Positions 4,044 to 10,777 of a stretch of 12,620 bases of DNA are shown in pieces (position 1 is the first letter of the stretch; each line of letters opens with the position of its first letter). The notes beneath the pieces were generated by a model. The model saw only the letters and a program-made list of their open reading frames with translations, did not search any database and was not told the DNA's origin. The position numbers and the translations under genes are program-made. Location of the stretch: positions 1 through 12,620 of the forward strand of contig CAYRJC010000030.1 of assembly GCA_964424635.1 (NCBI GenBank), given 5' to 3'. The DNA is from UBA920 sp964424635 (lineage in GTDB: Bacteria > Patescibacteriota > Doudnabacteria > UBA920).

Positions 4044-6143
4044 TTAGATGTCTAGGTTTTTAACGCTTTTAGCGTGGGTGGTAATAAAACGCTTGCGAGG
4101 TGGAACTTCGTCTCCCATTAAGGTTTCGAAAACTTCACTAATCTTTTCCGCATCTTCGATTTCAACTTTAAGCATAACGCGGTTTTCTGGATCCATTGTT
4201 GTATCCCATAACTGCTCAGCATTCATTTCTCCCAATCCTTTATAGCGCTGGATGTTATATTTTACTCCGCCTTTACTTCCTTGTTCTACTGCTTCACTAC
4301 CGTCTTCTGGTTCTTCTAAATCAGGATTTTCAGTAGAAGATTCTTCGTTTTCTGTTTTCTGCTTTTTAGTAGTTTTTTTGGCAGCACTTGGGGTTCCGCG
4401 CTTTGCTTCTGCTTCTTTAATTAAATCATCCAAGATTTCATCACGTTCGTTGTCAGAAAAAGCATATTGGAAATTCTTTCCAACCTGAACTCTAAAGAGT
4501 GGTGGTTGGGCAATGTATAAATGACCGTCTCGAATAATTTCTGGGAAGTATCTATAAAACAAAGTTAGTAGAAGGGTTCTGATATGGGCACCGTCTACAT
4601 CGGCATCGGTCATGATAATGATTCTATGATAACGAAGTTTGGCAATATCAAATAAATCCCCTACTCCCGTACCAAATGCAATTACTAAGTTTTTGATTTC
4701 TTGACTAGAAAGCATCCGATCGAGTCGAGCACGTTCTACATTCAATATCTTTCCTCTTAGTGGTAAGATGGCTTGGAATCTACGATTGCGCCCTTGTTTA
4801 GCTGATCCACCAGCAGAGTCTCCCTCTACAATGTATAGTTCGCATTTAGTTGGATCACTTTCGCTACAGTCTGCAAGTTTACCAGGTAAAGCTAATCCTT
4901 CTAAGACTCCTTTACGAATTACACTATCGCGAGCAGCTCGTGCTGCAAGACGAGCTCTAGCCGCAAGAATTGCTTTTTCAATAATTTTATTAGCATCACT
5001 AGGGTGTTCTTCTAAGTAGATTTCTAGTTCTTGAGCTAATACTGCTTCTACTGCAGTACGAACTTCTGGATTACCAAGCTTCCCTTTAGTCTGACCTTCG
5101 AATTGGGGATTAGGAAGCTTTACCGAAATAATTGCAGTTAATCCTTCACGAAGATCTTCTCCTGTAAGTTTGGCGCTATCTTTGACAATGTTATTTTTAA
5201 CAGCATAGTTATTGATACACCTTGTTAATGCAGTTCTGAATCCAGTTACATGCATACCGCCTTCAATATTAAATTCGTTATTGGCATAAGCCAATACAAC
5301 CTCATCAAAGTCATCAGTGTACTGAATTGCTAATTCTACCATGATATCACCTTCATACATTTTGTTGATGTAAACTGGGTTGTGGCGAGTTTTTTTGTTG
5401 CGATTAAGTTGCTTGATATAACTAATAACTCCACCTTCAAAATAATATTGATATGTTAAACCAACTCGCTCATCACTGATAATGAAGTGAAGTCCTTTGG
5501 TTAAGTAGGCTTGGCTGCGTAAGTGTTCTAAAACAGTTTTAAATTTAAATGTTGTGGTTTCAAAAATTGAACCATCCGGGTAAAAAGTAATAGAGGTTCC
5601 AGTTTGGCGAGGGTCTTTTTTATCAATTTTTCCAACTTCTTTAACCTTGCCTTGAGGGATTCCAATTTTATATTTTTGTTCGTAAATTTTTCCATCGCGG
5701 CGAACTTGTGCAGACATATTTGTAGACAAGGCATTGACAACCGCTGCTCCTACACCATGAAGACCACCGGATACTTTATAACCAGAGGCATCGCCACCAA
5801 ATTTACCACCAGCATGAAGAACTGTAAGCACGGTTTCTAGGGCAGATTTTTTTGTAGTTTTGTGTACATCGATTGGAATACCACGACCATTATCATGAAC
5901 TGTTATACCACCATCTGCTTGAATCACTACTTCGATTTTATCTGCATGTCCGGCCATTGCTTCGTCTACAGAGTTATCAACGATTTCCCAAATTAAATGA
6001 TGTAAACCAGTTTCGGAGGTAGAACCGATGTACATTCCGGGACGTTTTCGAACCGGGTCTAGTCCTTCTAAAACATTGATTTTTTCTGATGAATAACTAG
6101 CTGATTTTGCTTTCTTTGCTTCGTAGTCTTTTTCTTTGGACAT
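4044..6143 (-). CDS. gyrB: DNA gyrase subunit B
   Basis: This 699-residue protein is the ATPase and TOPRIM subunit of gyrase, which with GyrA introduces negative supercoils. The GHKL ATPase domain shows EIVDNSVDEA (E53, N57), DNGRGIP (84-90) and GGLHGVGAAVVNALS. The transducer has the QTK loop at 351-353. TOPRIM shows EGDSAGGSAKQGR (440-452), PLRGKILNVE and the metal site MTDADVDGAH (D513, D515, D517). The C-terminal part has RYKGLGEMN (633-641). Between about residues 573 and 627 there is a low-complexity Lys/Glu/Thr/Ser-rich stretch; common GyrB proteins have a short link there, which accounts for the extra length over the usual roughly 640. No strong Shine-Dalgarno is seen. The gene has its own extended -10 promoter and its own terminator. 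gyrA is not in the window. Confidence 0.97.
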   Translation of the reverse strand: MSKEKDYEAKKAKSASYSSEKINVLEGLDPVRKRPGMYIGSTSETGLHHLIWEIVDNSVDEAMAGHADKIEVVIQADGGITVHDNGRGIPIDVHKTTKKSALETVLTVLHAGGKFGGDASGYKVSGGLHGVGAAVVNALSTNMSAQVRRDGKIYEQKYKIGIPQGKVKEVGKIDKKDPRQTGTSITFYPDGSIFETTTFKFKTVLEHLRSQAYLTKGLHFIISDERVGLTYQYYFEGGVISYIKQLNRNKKTRHNPVYINKMYEGDIMVELAIQYTDDFDEVVLAYANNEFNIEGGMHVTGFRTALTRCINNYAVKNNIVKDSAKLTGEDLREGLTAIISVKLPNPQFEGQTKGKLGNPEVRTAVEAVLAQELEIYLEEHPSDANKIIEKAILAARARLAARAARDSVIRKGVLEGLALPGKLADCSESDPTKCELYIVEGDSAGGSAKQGRNRRFQAILPLRGKILNVERARLDRMLSSQEIKNLVIAFGTGVGDLFDIAKLRYHRIIIMTDADVDGAHIRTLLLTLFYRYFPEIIRDGHLYIAQPPLFRVQVGKNFQYAFSDNERDEILDDLIKEAEAKRGTPSAAKKTTKKQKTENEESSTENPDLEEPEDGSEAVEQGSKGGVKYNIQRYKGLGEMNAEQLWDTTMDPENRVMLKVEIEDAEKISEVFETLMGDEVPPRKRFITTHAKSVKNLDI

Positions 6144-6206
6144 AGGTACAAAAATTAGTATAATCGCTTTAATTTAAGCGGTTTTTTACTGTTAAATAGT
6201 ACTTAA

Positions 6207-6215
6207 ATTATATCA
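6207..6215 (-). promoter_or_regulatory. Extended -10 promoter of gyrB
   Basis: TGATATAAT on the minus strand is TGn directly before a perfect TATAAT (6207-6212). No good -35 box is seen at the right distance, as allowed for extended -10 promoters. The predicted start near 6200 leaves a leader of about 57 nt with a small stem CGCTT/AAGCG (6165-6180) before the ATG. Confidence 0.6.
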
Positions 6216-6249
6216 TAATTGACTAGAGTTTTCCACAATTTAGATATAT

Positions 6250-6277
6250 AAAAACCCGCTAATTCTAGGGGGTTTTT
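6250..6277 (-). terminator. Intrinsic terminator after pheS
   Basis: AAAAACCC (6250-6257) and GGGTTTTT (6270-6277) pair, with CTA/TAG inside after one G-G (C-C) mismatch, closing an ATTC/GAAT loop. On the minus strand the stem ends in TTTTT, 18 nt after the pheS stop at 6296. It ends the four-gene operon. Confidence 0.7.
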
Positions 6278-6295
6278 AGGGTATTTAAAGTCTAT

Positions 6296-7432
6296 TTATC
6301 GAAGCTCTGCATTAAATTGTTTGGCAGTTTGGCTATATACTTCTTCTTGAATAGGATCGACTTCGCTAGATTCTAGGGTTCGTTCTGTGCTTCTGTAAGT
6401 AATACGGTATGTATAGCTAATTTTATCTCCACCAAATTTGTCCGCATTCTCGTATTTATCTAACAGTTCAACTTCTTCTACTAAATCTCCACCAATATCT
6501 CTAATTAAATCAAAATAATCATTTGGTTCAAAAGTTTTTTCAACAATAAAAGAAATATCTCTGACAATTGGCGGGTATTTACTTACTTCAACGAATTTTT
6601 GTCCAAACTTTAATTGTTTGGTAACTCGTGGGTCTTTGCTCCATAGTAAGCGAATATCTGGTAGTTCCATGTTTACAATTGCTAGTCTCTCTAGTCCAAA
6701 ACCAAAAGCCCAGCCGTGATAACCTTCTAATTCAAAATTTGACAATACGCTTTTTCTGGCCATTCCACTACCAAGCATCTCTACCCATTTGCCATTAATA
6801 TCAACTTCCATTTCGTAACTCGGATCAGTATATGGGAACTGGTGGTCATAAAATCGAAAATTAACATTTTCACCGAAAATACTCTTCGCTACTTCTGTTA
6901 AAGTATTTTTTAAATCATCTGGAGTAATTGTTTTTTCAGCAGTATCAGGGGTTAACAATAAACCTCCAAATTGGTGAAAAACATTCATGTGAGTACGATC
7001 AATTTCATCTTTACGATAAACCTTACCATAACAAATCACACCCAATGTTTCTTTGTTTTCTATCCGTTTTTTAATATCCGGATGTGTTAAATAGTAGTAC
7101 CAAAATACTGTATCATGCGGTCTTAAGACATGGTTATCATCAACATAGTACGAGTCAGATTTACTGCGAGCCGGATGTCCTGGGGGCATGTTGAACATGT
7201 CAAACATTACATCTGTTGGAACAATTTCTGGAATAATTATTTCATCAAAATCTTTTAAATTACTAATAGCTTTGGCTCTTTCAACAATTTCTTTTAGCGG
7301 ACTACCTTCGGTACGGGATAAATCAGGCATGTTTAAATATCGCTTGATTCGCTCCGCTTCCGCATCAGTACGGTTTTGTAATTCTGCTTTTAAGTCTTGT
7401 TCTTCTTGAGAATGGATAATTATTTTACTCAT
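6296..7432 (-). CDS. pheS: Phenylalanyl-tRNA synthetase, monomeric mitochondrial-type architecture
   Basis: The 378-residue protein joins a class II PheS catalytic core to a C-terminal ferredoxin-fold anticodon-binding domain (FDX-ACB), normally the end of PheT. Core landmarks are FNMPPGHPARSKSDSYYV (80-97), motif 2 at GKVYRKDEIDRTHMNVFHQF (136-155), the Phe-pocket segment FPYTDPSYEMEV (199-210) and motif 3 GWAFGFGLERLAI (240-252). FDX-ACB runs from SKYPPIVRDISFIV (284-297) through IGGDLVEEVELLDKY to SYTYRITYRSTERTL (339-353). This order and spacing match the one-chain mitochondrial enzyme (human FARS2), including IGGDLVE and YRITYR. The N-terminal part is short and lacks the long bacterial PheS coiled coil. 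No editing domain is present. It follows a tRNA-binding-domain gene by 15 nt and is last in its operon. Automated tools may call it PheS alpha subunit. Confidence 0.93.
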   Translation of the reverse strand: MSKIIIHSQEEQDLKAELQNRTDAEAERIKRYLNMPDLSRTEGSPLKEIVERAKAISNLKDFDEIIIPEIVPTDVMFDMFNMPPGHPARSKSDSYYVDDNHVLRPHDTVFWYYYLTHPDIKKRIENKETLGVICYGKVYRKDEIDRTHMNVFHQFGGLLLTPDTAEKTITPDDLKNTLTEVAKSIFGENVNFRFYDHQFPYTDPSYEMEVDINGKWVEMLGSGMARKSVLSNFELEGYHGWAFGFGLERLAIVNMELPDIRLLWSKDPRVTKQLKFGQKFVEVSKYPPIVRDISFIVEKTFEPNDYFDLIRDIGGDLVEEVELLDKYENADKFGGDKISYTYRITYRSTERTLESSEVDPIQEEVYSQTAKQFNAELR

Positions 7433-7447
7433 TATTTTAGGGTTGTT

Positions 7448-7858
7448 TTAGGCTACTATTTTACCAAGTTCGGTGTTACTAGGCAAGATCATTATTTCCG
7501 GTTTATCTCCCGGTTTATTACTGAGTCCTAATTCAAATTCCGCACATATCATACCCTGGCTTTCGACGCCGCGAATTTTAGCTATTCCTAGTATGAATGA
7601 TTCATGTTCTTCTGAATGAATGTTGTGAGTAATTTTAGCTCCTGGAAGGGCCAAGGCCACTATATCCCCTTCGTTAAAGTTAAAAGCTCCACAAACTACT
7701 GGTTCAATGGTTTTTGTGCCATCAGTTAAACTGATAACGCGGAGACGATCCGCGTTAGGGTGTTTTTCAATTTTAATAACTTTAGCTGATATTATAAGAG
7801 GTTTTGAGTCAGAGTTTTCGGCTCTTGATCTGAAAATATTTTTAAGAAATGAAAACAT
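7448..7858 (-). CDS. Free-standing EMAP/PheT-B2-type tRNA-binding domain protein
   Basis: Residues about 21-136 of this 136-residue protein form an OB-fold tRNA-binding domain (tRNA_bind family, as in the N-terminus of bacterial PheT, Trbp111, CsaA and EMAPII). Landmarks are KVIKIEKHPNADRLRVISL, EPVVCGAFNFNEGDIVALALPGAKI and AKIRGVESQGMICAEFELGL, all typical of the PheT form, followed by a short acidic tail. The first 20 residues are a basic lead-in with no PheT homology, and nothing of the rest of PheT (B1, B3/B4 editing, B5, B6-7) follows. It begins 2 nt after the upstream stop codon and ends 15 nt before the one-chain PheRS gene. The likely role, by inference, is to supply tRNA affinity to that enzyme in trans. 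Confidence 0.88.
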   Translation of the reverse strand: MFSFLKNIFRSRAENSDSKPLIISAKVIKIEKHPNADRLRVISLTDGTKTIEPVVCGAFNFNEGDIVALALPGAKITHNIHSEEHESFILGIAKIRGVESQGMICAEFELGLSNKPGDKPEIMILPSNTELGKIVA

Positions 7859-7860
7859 AT

Positions 7861-9246
7861 TTAGTAATTCCTACATTCATCTTGGTTGCACAAATATCCT
7901 GTTGTTCCTGTAGATGGGTTTTGCAAAATAGCTTTAATGGTAAAGGTATCAAAGGTTGCTCCTACTTGATATATGTAATCTAATTTTGTAACTGGGTCAG
8001 TTGGCATTTGAGTTATGTATCGCGGGATTAAAGAAGATTTATATTTATCAGCTGGAGGGAATACGAATTCTTGAGTACTGTTTGGATCTAGTTGGGTACT
8101 AGAATATACAAGCAATGCCTGACGGATATTTTCTAAATCAAGTTTGCGTTGGTCATCAGAAGCTTTACTGTTATCTTTTGTAGAATTCGCTTGGGCATCC
8201 TTGGCAAAGTATTTAATAAGTTGATTTTGGGTTTCACTGTAATAAGTAAGCACAAAATCGGCATTATTGCTGGTCGCGTTGTATCCATAGATATAAGGCT
8301 CGCGGGCAATTGGGTCATTGTAATTGGTGGCTACTGTGTTGTAAGTTTTAATCATATCAGCCATAACTACAAAATCATCAGTGGGTGGATAACTCTTCTT
8401 CTCTGCTTGATATTTAAGGAGCGCTGATCCAATTTTTTTTATAGTTGCTTGACGCTGACTATCTCTATCTAATTTTGCTTGAGGGGAGACATCTAGATCA
8501 GCTGGCAAAGCTGGTAAGCTAGGGTCGGTAAATTCGTATAACTGAAATGATAATGCACCTAAAGTAGTTAGGGTGGGTTGGTGTAGCCCGTACTGCTTAA
8601 TGGTTGTTTTGATGGTGGTTAGTCTTTCGTTTGTGTAAGGTTCATTTGTCTGAACATCATAGCCTCCTCGAATGAAATCTGAATCTCTGTATTCTCCCTC
8701 TCGGAAGGTTTTTGAAAGAAGTGGATCACTATTAAAAATTAAAGATTCATCTCCATCAGCTATGCCGTCGCTGTCGCTATCATTATTATTGGGATCTGTT
8801 CCAGTATCATACTCTGCTTTGTTGTCTAGGCCATCTCTGTCTGGATCTGATTTATCTCCACAGGTAACTAATTCTGTACAGGTTTCTGCTCCAAAGTATC
8901 TTTGTAGCCATTCACCGGGAGTGGTGACTTCCGGATTCGTTGGTTGTTCTGTCATGTTTTCATTACTGACAATTTCATCAGGCGTTGAAGATTTTTTATT
9001 AAAAACATAAAAAGCACTAATCGTAGCAATAATTAAAATAATAGCAACTCCAGCAATAATCAGAAGCTTTTTTTTAATACTCATTCCACTGTTTGGAATA
9101 GAGATTTCATTACTATTTTTTGTCGTAGAAGTTGCGCTTGGAGAAACCGAACTAGTTGGTGGTGTAACTGGTCGGGATTTTATGCCACCACTGGTTATTT
9201 CGGGCATAACATTATAAAAAGGTTGTGTATCGGATTGATTTGCCAT
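7861..9246 (-). CDS. Membrane-anchored surface protein with acidic Ca-type repeat and two pseudopilin-like domains
   Basis: The 461-residue protein has a Pro/Ser/Thr-rich cytoplasmic N-terminus (1-56), a KKK-flanked transmembrane helix (60-82) and a long extracytoplasmic part. There DPDRDGLDNKAEYDTGTDP and NNNDSDSDGIADGDE (134-167) are thrombospondin type 3-like calcium-binding repeats. They are followed by two related segments of the GspG/pseudopilin C-terminal kind. Segment one, about 257-345, has RQATIKKIGSALLKYQAEK, YPP, NDPIAREPYIYGYN and DFVLTYYSETQ. Segment two, about 364-445, has RKLDLENIRQALLVYSS, FPP, TDPVTKLDYIYQV and FTIKAIL. Cysteine pairs C123/C129 and C453/C458 could form disulfides. 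It lacks a prepilin leader, so it is anchored rather than assembled as a pilin. It is second in the operon, 6 nt after the 4-TM gene. The function is unknown; surface display is likely. Confidence 0.88.
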   Translation of the reverse strand: MANQSDTQPFYNVMPEITSGGIKSRPVTPPTSSVSPSATSTTKNSNEISIPNSGMSIKKKLLIIAGVAIILIIATISAFYVFNKKSSTPDEIVSNENMTEQPTNPEVTTPGEWLQRYFGAETCTELVTCGDKSDPDRDGLDNKAEYDTGTDPNNNDSDSDGIADGDESLIFNSDPLLSKTFREGEYRDSDFIRGGYDVQTNEPYTNERLTTIKTTIKQYGLHQPTLTTLGALSFQLYEFTDPSLPALPADLDVSPQAKLDRDSQRQATIKKIGSALLKYQAEKKSYPPTDDFVVMADMIKTYNTVATNYNDPIAREPYIYGYNATSNNADFVLTYYSETQNQLIKYFAKDAQANSTKDNSKASDDQRKLDLENIRQALLVYSSTQLDPNSTQEFVFPPADKYKSSLIPRYITQMPTDPVTKLDYIYQVGATFDTFTIKAILQNPSTGTTGYLCNQDECRNY

Positions 9247-9252
9247 TTGATT

Positions 9253-9624
9253 TTAGTTTGTAGTAAGAAAAGATTCTATTGCGATTAAAAATAATATAAG
9301 AGTTAATCCTACCCACCAGAATAATAGATTAATAGCTTCTAAGAATATTAAGCTTGTAACTAGTATTCCTATAATAATTGCTTGTCTTAAGCTGACCAAG
9401 AATATTTCAGAGTAAATCCCTGGAAAGAATCGTCGTCTGATTATTAAATTTATAATTGCGAAGATTCCTGTAGTGAATAGAAACAAAGTAATATAGAATA
9501 TTAGATGTCCCAAGAATCCGGCCTGGTATGGGTCTGTATAGATAAGAATGAATACAAAACCTGTGATAGCTACCAAGCTACCAATAATAAGCGGAATTAA
9601 ATATTGCTTGGTTGTTTGGTGCAT
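9253..9624 (-). CDS. Small four-TM membrane protein
   Basis: This 123-residue, very hydrophobic protein has four helices at about 9-29, 36-62, 76-97 and 99-120. An RRRFF motif follows helix 2 and the segment SEIFLVSLRQA precedes helix 3. The loop between helices 1 and 2, YTDPYQAGFLG, is polar and short. I know no functional name; proteins of this shape recur in Candidate Phyla Radiation genomes, which is recollection and not a search result. It is the first gene of the operon that goes on to the anchored pseudopilin-like protein, the tRNA-binding domain and the Phe synthetase. No Shine-Dalgarno is visible. The predicted transcript start is only about 7 nt before the ATG, so its mRNA may be close to leaderless. 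Confidence 0.85.
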   Translation of the reverse strand: MHQTTKQYLIPLIIGSLVAITGFVFILIYTDPYQAGFLGHLIFYITLFLFTTGIFAIINLIIRRRFFPGIYSEIFLVSLRQAIIIGILVTSLIFLEAINLLFWWVGLTLILFLIAIESFLTTN

Positions 9625-9637
9625 AGCAATTATTTTT

Positions 9638-9646
9638 ATTATACCA
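9638..9646 (-). promoter_or_regulatory. Extended -10 promoter of the four-gene pheS operon
   Basis: TGGTATAAT on the minus strand (TG 9646-9645, TATAAT 9643-9638). No convincing -35 box is present. The start is predicted near 9631, about 7 nt before the ATG at 9624, with no Shine-Dalgarno in between. Confidence 0.6.
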
Positions 9647-9675
9647 TAAATATAATATTTTAAATAATTTTACAA

Positions 9676-9703
9676 ATAAAAAAAGACCTAAACCATAGGT
9701 CTT
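9676..9703 (-). terminator. Intrinsic terminator after the cupin gene
   Basis: AAGACCTA (9683-9690) and TAGGTCTT (9696-9703) form an 8-bp stem with a 5-nt loop. On the minus strand it continues into TTTTTTTATTTG. It lies 26 nt after the cupin stop and ends the helicase-dedA-cupin operon. Confidence 0.8.
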
Positions 9704-9729
9704 ATATTGGTGTTATTTTTGTCATTAAT

Positions 9730-10125
9730 CTATTGATTTCTCCACTCTGAATCACGATTAAAGTCATCTTCTAATCTTTCGTTGTCGTACTCATCGAATT
9801 GCCCGGTAATAATTTCTATAATAACTAATGGTTCGGTGCCTTTGAGGTTGTCTAAACGGTGTTTATCAGTGATGTTTATTTGAACTGACTCCCCTTCTTT
9901 TATAGGGATTGCCTCATCGTTAATAACTGCAAATCCGGATCCGCTAATTACAAACCAATGCTCATGTCTTAGCTGGTGTCGCTGGTAAGACAATCGTTTG
10001 CCAGGATGGACTTCTAATCTTTTAATAATCACATCTCCAGAGTCGTCTTCCTTATTTTTTAACTCAGAGAGAATTGTAAAATTTCCCCATGGCCTATCTT
10101 CGTAGTTTTTTGCATTTTTTGCCAT
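9730..10125 (-). CDS. Cupin protein, mannose-6-phosphate isomerase type II-like
   Basis: The 131-residue single cupin resembles the C-terminal isomerase domain of ManC/AlgA-type enzymes (MannoseP_isomer family). It opens with DRPWGNFTIL and has IIKRLEVHPGKRLSYQRHQ, RHEHWFVISGSGFAVIN, the second cupin motif DKHRLDN and the ending PLVIIEIITGQFDEYDNERLED. Candidate metal ligands are H50, H54 or E55, H56 and H89. In bacteria the domain interconverts mannose 6-phosphate and fructose 6-phosphate, feeding GDP-mannose and surface glycans. Here the guanylyltransferase half is absent. It starts 1 nt after the dedA stop and is last in the operon. Several free-standing cupins of this kind have no tested activity, so the exact reaction is unsure. 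Confidence 0.85.
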   Translation of the reverse strand: MAKNAKNYEDRPWGNFTILSELKNKEDDSGDVIIKRLEVHPGKRLSYQRHQLRHEHWFVISGSGFAVINDEAIPIKEGESVQINITDKHRLDNLKGTEPLVIIEIITGQFDEYDNERLEDDFNRDSEWRNQ

Positions 10126-10126
10126 G

Positions 10127-10762
10127 CTACTTTTGCTTAAAAATTAATTTTCTAATTTCGGAGTATATACTTTGACGTAATTCTTTGTTAGTTAAAAACT
10201 TATACAAATAAGGAGAGATTGAAAGAAAGATAATAAAGGCTACTCCAGGAATTATGTATGTTTCTATATTAGAAATCTTTTGTCCTAAGAAATAACCGAT
10301 TAATGTTAATCCACCAGTCCATAGAGCGCTGCCAAAAATACTGAATAGAAAAAATGTTGAATACTTCATCTTTCCTACTCCTGCTAGGGTTGGAGCAAAA
10401 GTTCTAACAATTGGAATAAATCTAGCCAAAACTAAAGTTTTTGGACCGTGTTTTTCGAAAAAAACTTGTGATTTTTCCAAATGTGACTTTTTAAAGAATA
10501 ATGATTCTTGCTTGGTAAAAATTTTTGGTCCTAGTTTTTTGCCAATATAATATCCGGTATTATCCCCGATCAAAACTCCAAAAAACATAACTAAAATCAA
10601 AGGGGTTATATCTAAAAACCCTTGAGATGCCAAAATTCCCGCTGTGAATAACAGGCTATCTCCTGGGAAAATAAACCCAAACAACAAACCAGTTTCGGCA
10701 AAAAGTATTCCAAAAATTCCTAAATATCCGGCTGTTTTTACTAATGTGACTAAATCAAACAT
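10127..10762 (-). CDS. DedA-family membrane protein (VTT domain)
   Basis: The 211 residues fit the DedA family. The first conserved block is FAETGLLFGFIFPGDSLLF (21-39), followed by SQGFLDI and GDNTGYYIGKKLG. The signature block is ARFIPIVRTFAPTLAGVGKM (113-132), containing the essential FxPxxR arginine. It ends with membrane helices and a basic tail. DedA proteins are thought to flip polyprenyl phosphate or phospholipids and to support proton-motive-force homeostasis and envelope growth. The gene begins 7 nt after the stop of the helicase gene and is followed after 1 nt by the cupin. No Shine-Dalgarno is visible; an extended -10 box directly upstream could give an internal, leaderless transcript. 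Confidence 0.95.
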   Translation of the reverse strand: MFDLVTLVKTAGYLGIFGILFAETGLLFGFIFPGDSLLFTAGILASQGFLDITPLILVMFFGVLIGDNTGYYIGKKLGPKIFTKQESLFFKKSHLEKSQVFFEKHGPKTLVLARFIPIVRTFAPTLAGVGKMKYSTFFLFSIFGSALWTGGLTLIGYFLGQKISNIETYIIPGVAFIIFLSISPYLYKFLTNKELRQSIYSEIRKLIFKQK

Positions 10763-10768
10763 ATGTTA

Positions 10769-10777
10769 ATTATAGCA
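10769..10777 (-). promoter_or_regulatory. Possible internal extended -10 promoter before dedA
   Basis: TGCTATAAT on the minus strand lies across the end of the helicase gene. The predicted start falls at or next to the dedA ATG (10762), which would make a leaderless mRNA. There is no -35 box and the region is AT-rich, so chance is possible. Confidence 0.25.

Noticed and set aside
5528..5740. Second minus-strand open frame inside gyrB
   Set aside because: It is an out-of-frame overlap with the conserved GyrB ATPase domain and has no independent start signals.
6164..6187. Plus-strand terminator-like hairpin (CGCTT/AAGCG then T-run) upstream of gyrB
   Set aside because: No plus-strand gene or promoter precedes it. 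On the minus strand it is only a 5-bp stem in the gyrB leader, so I do not call it a terminator.
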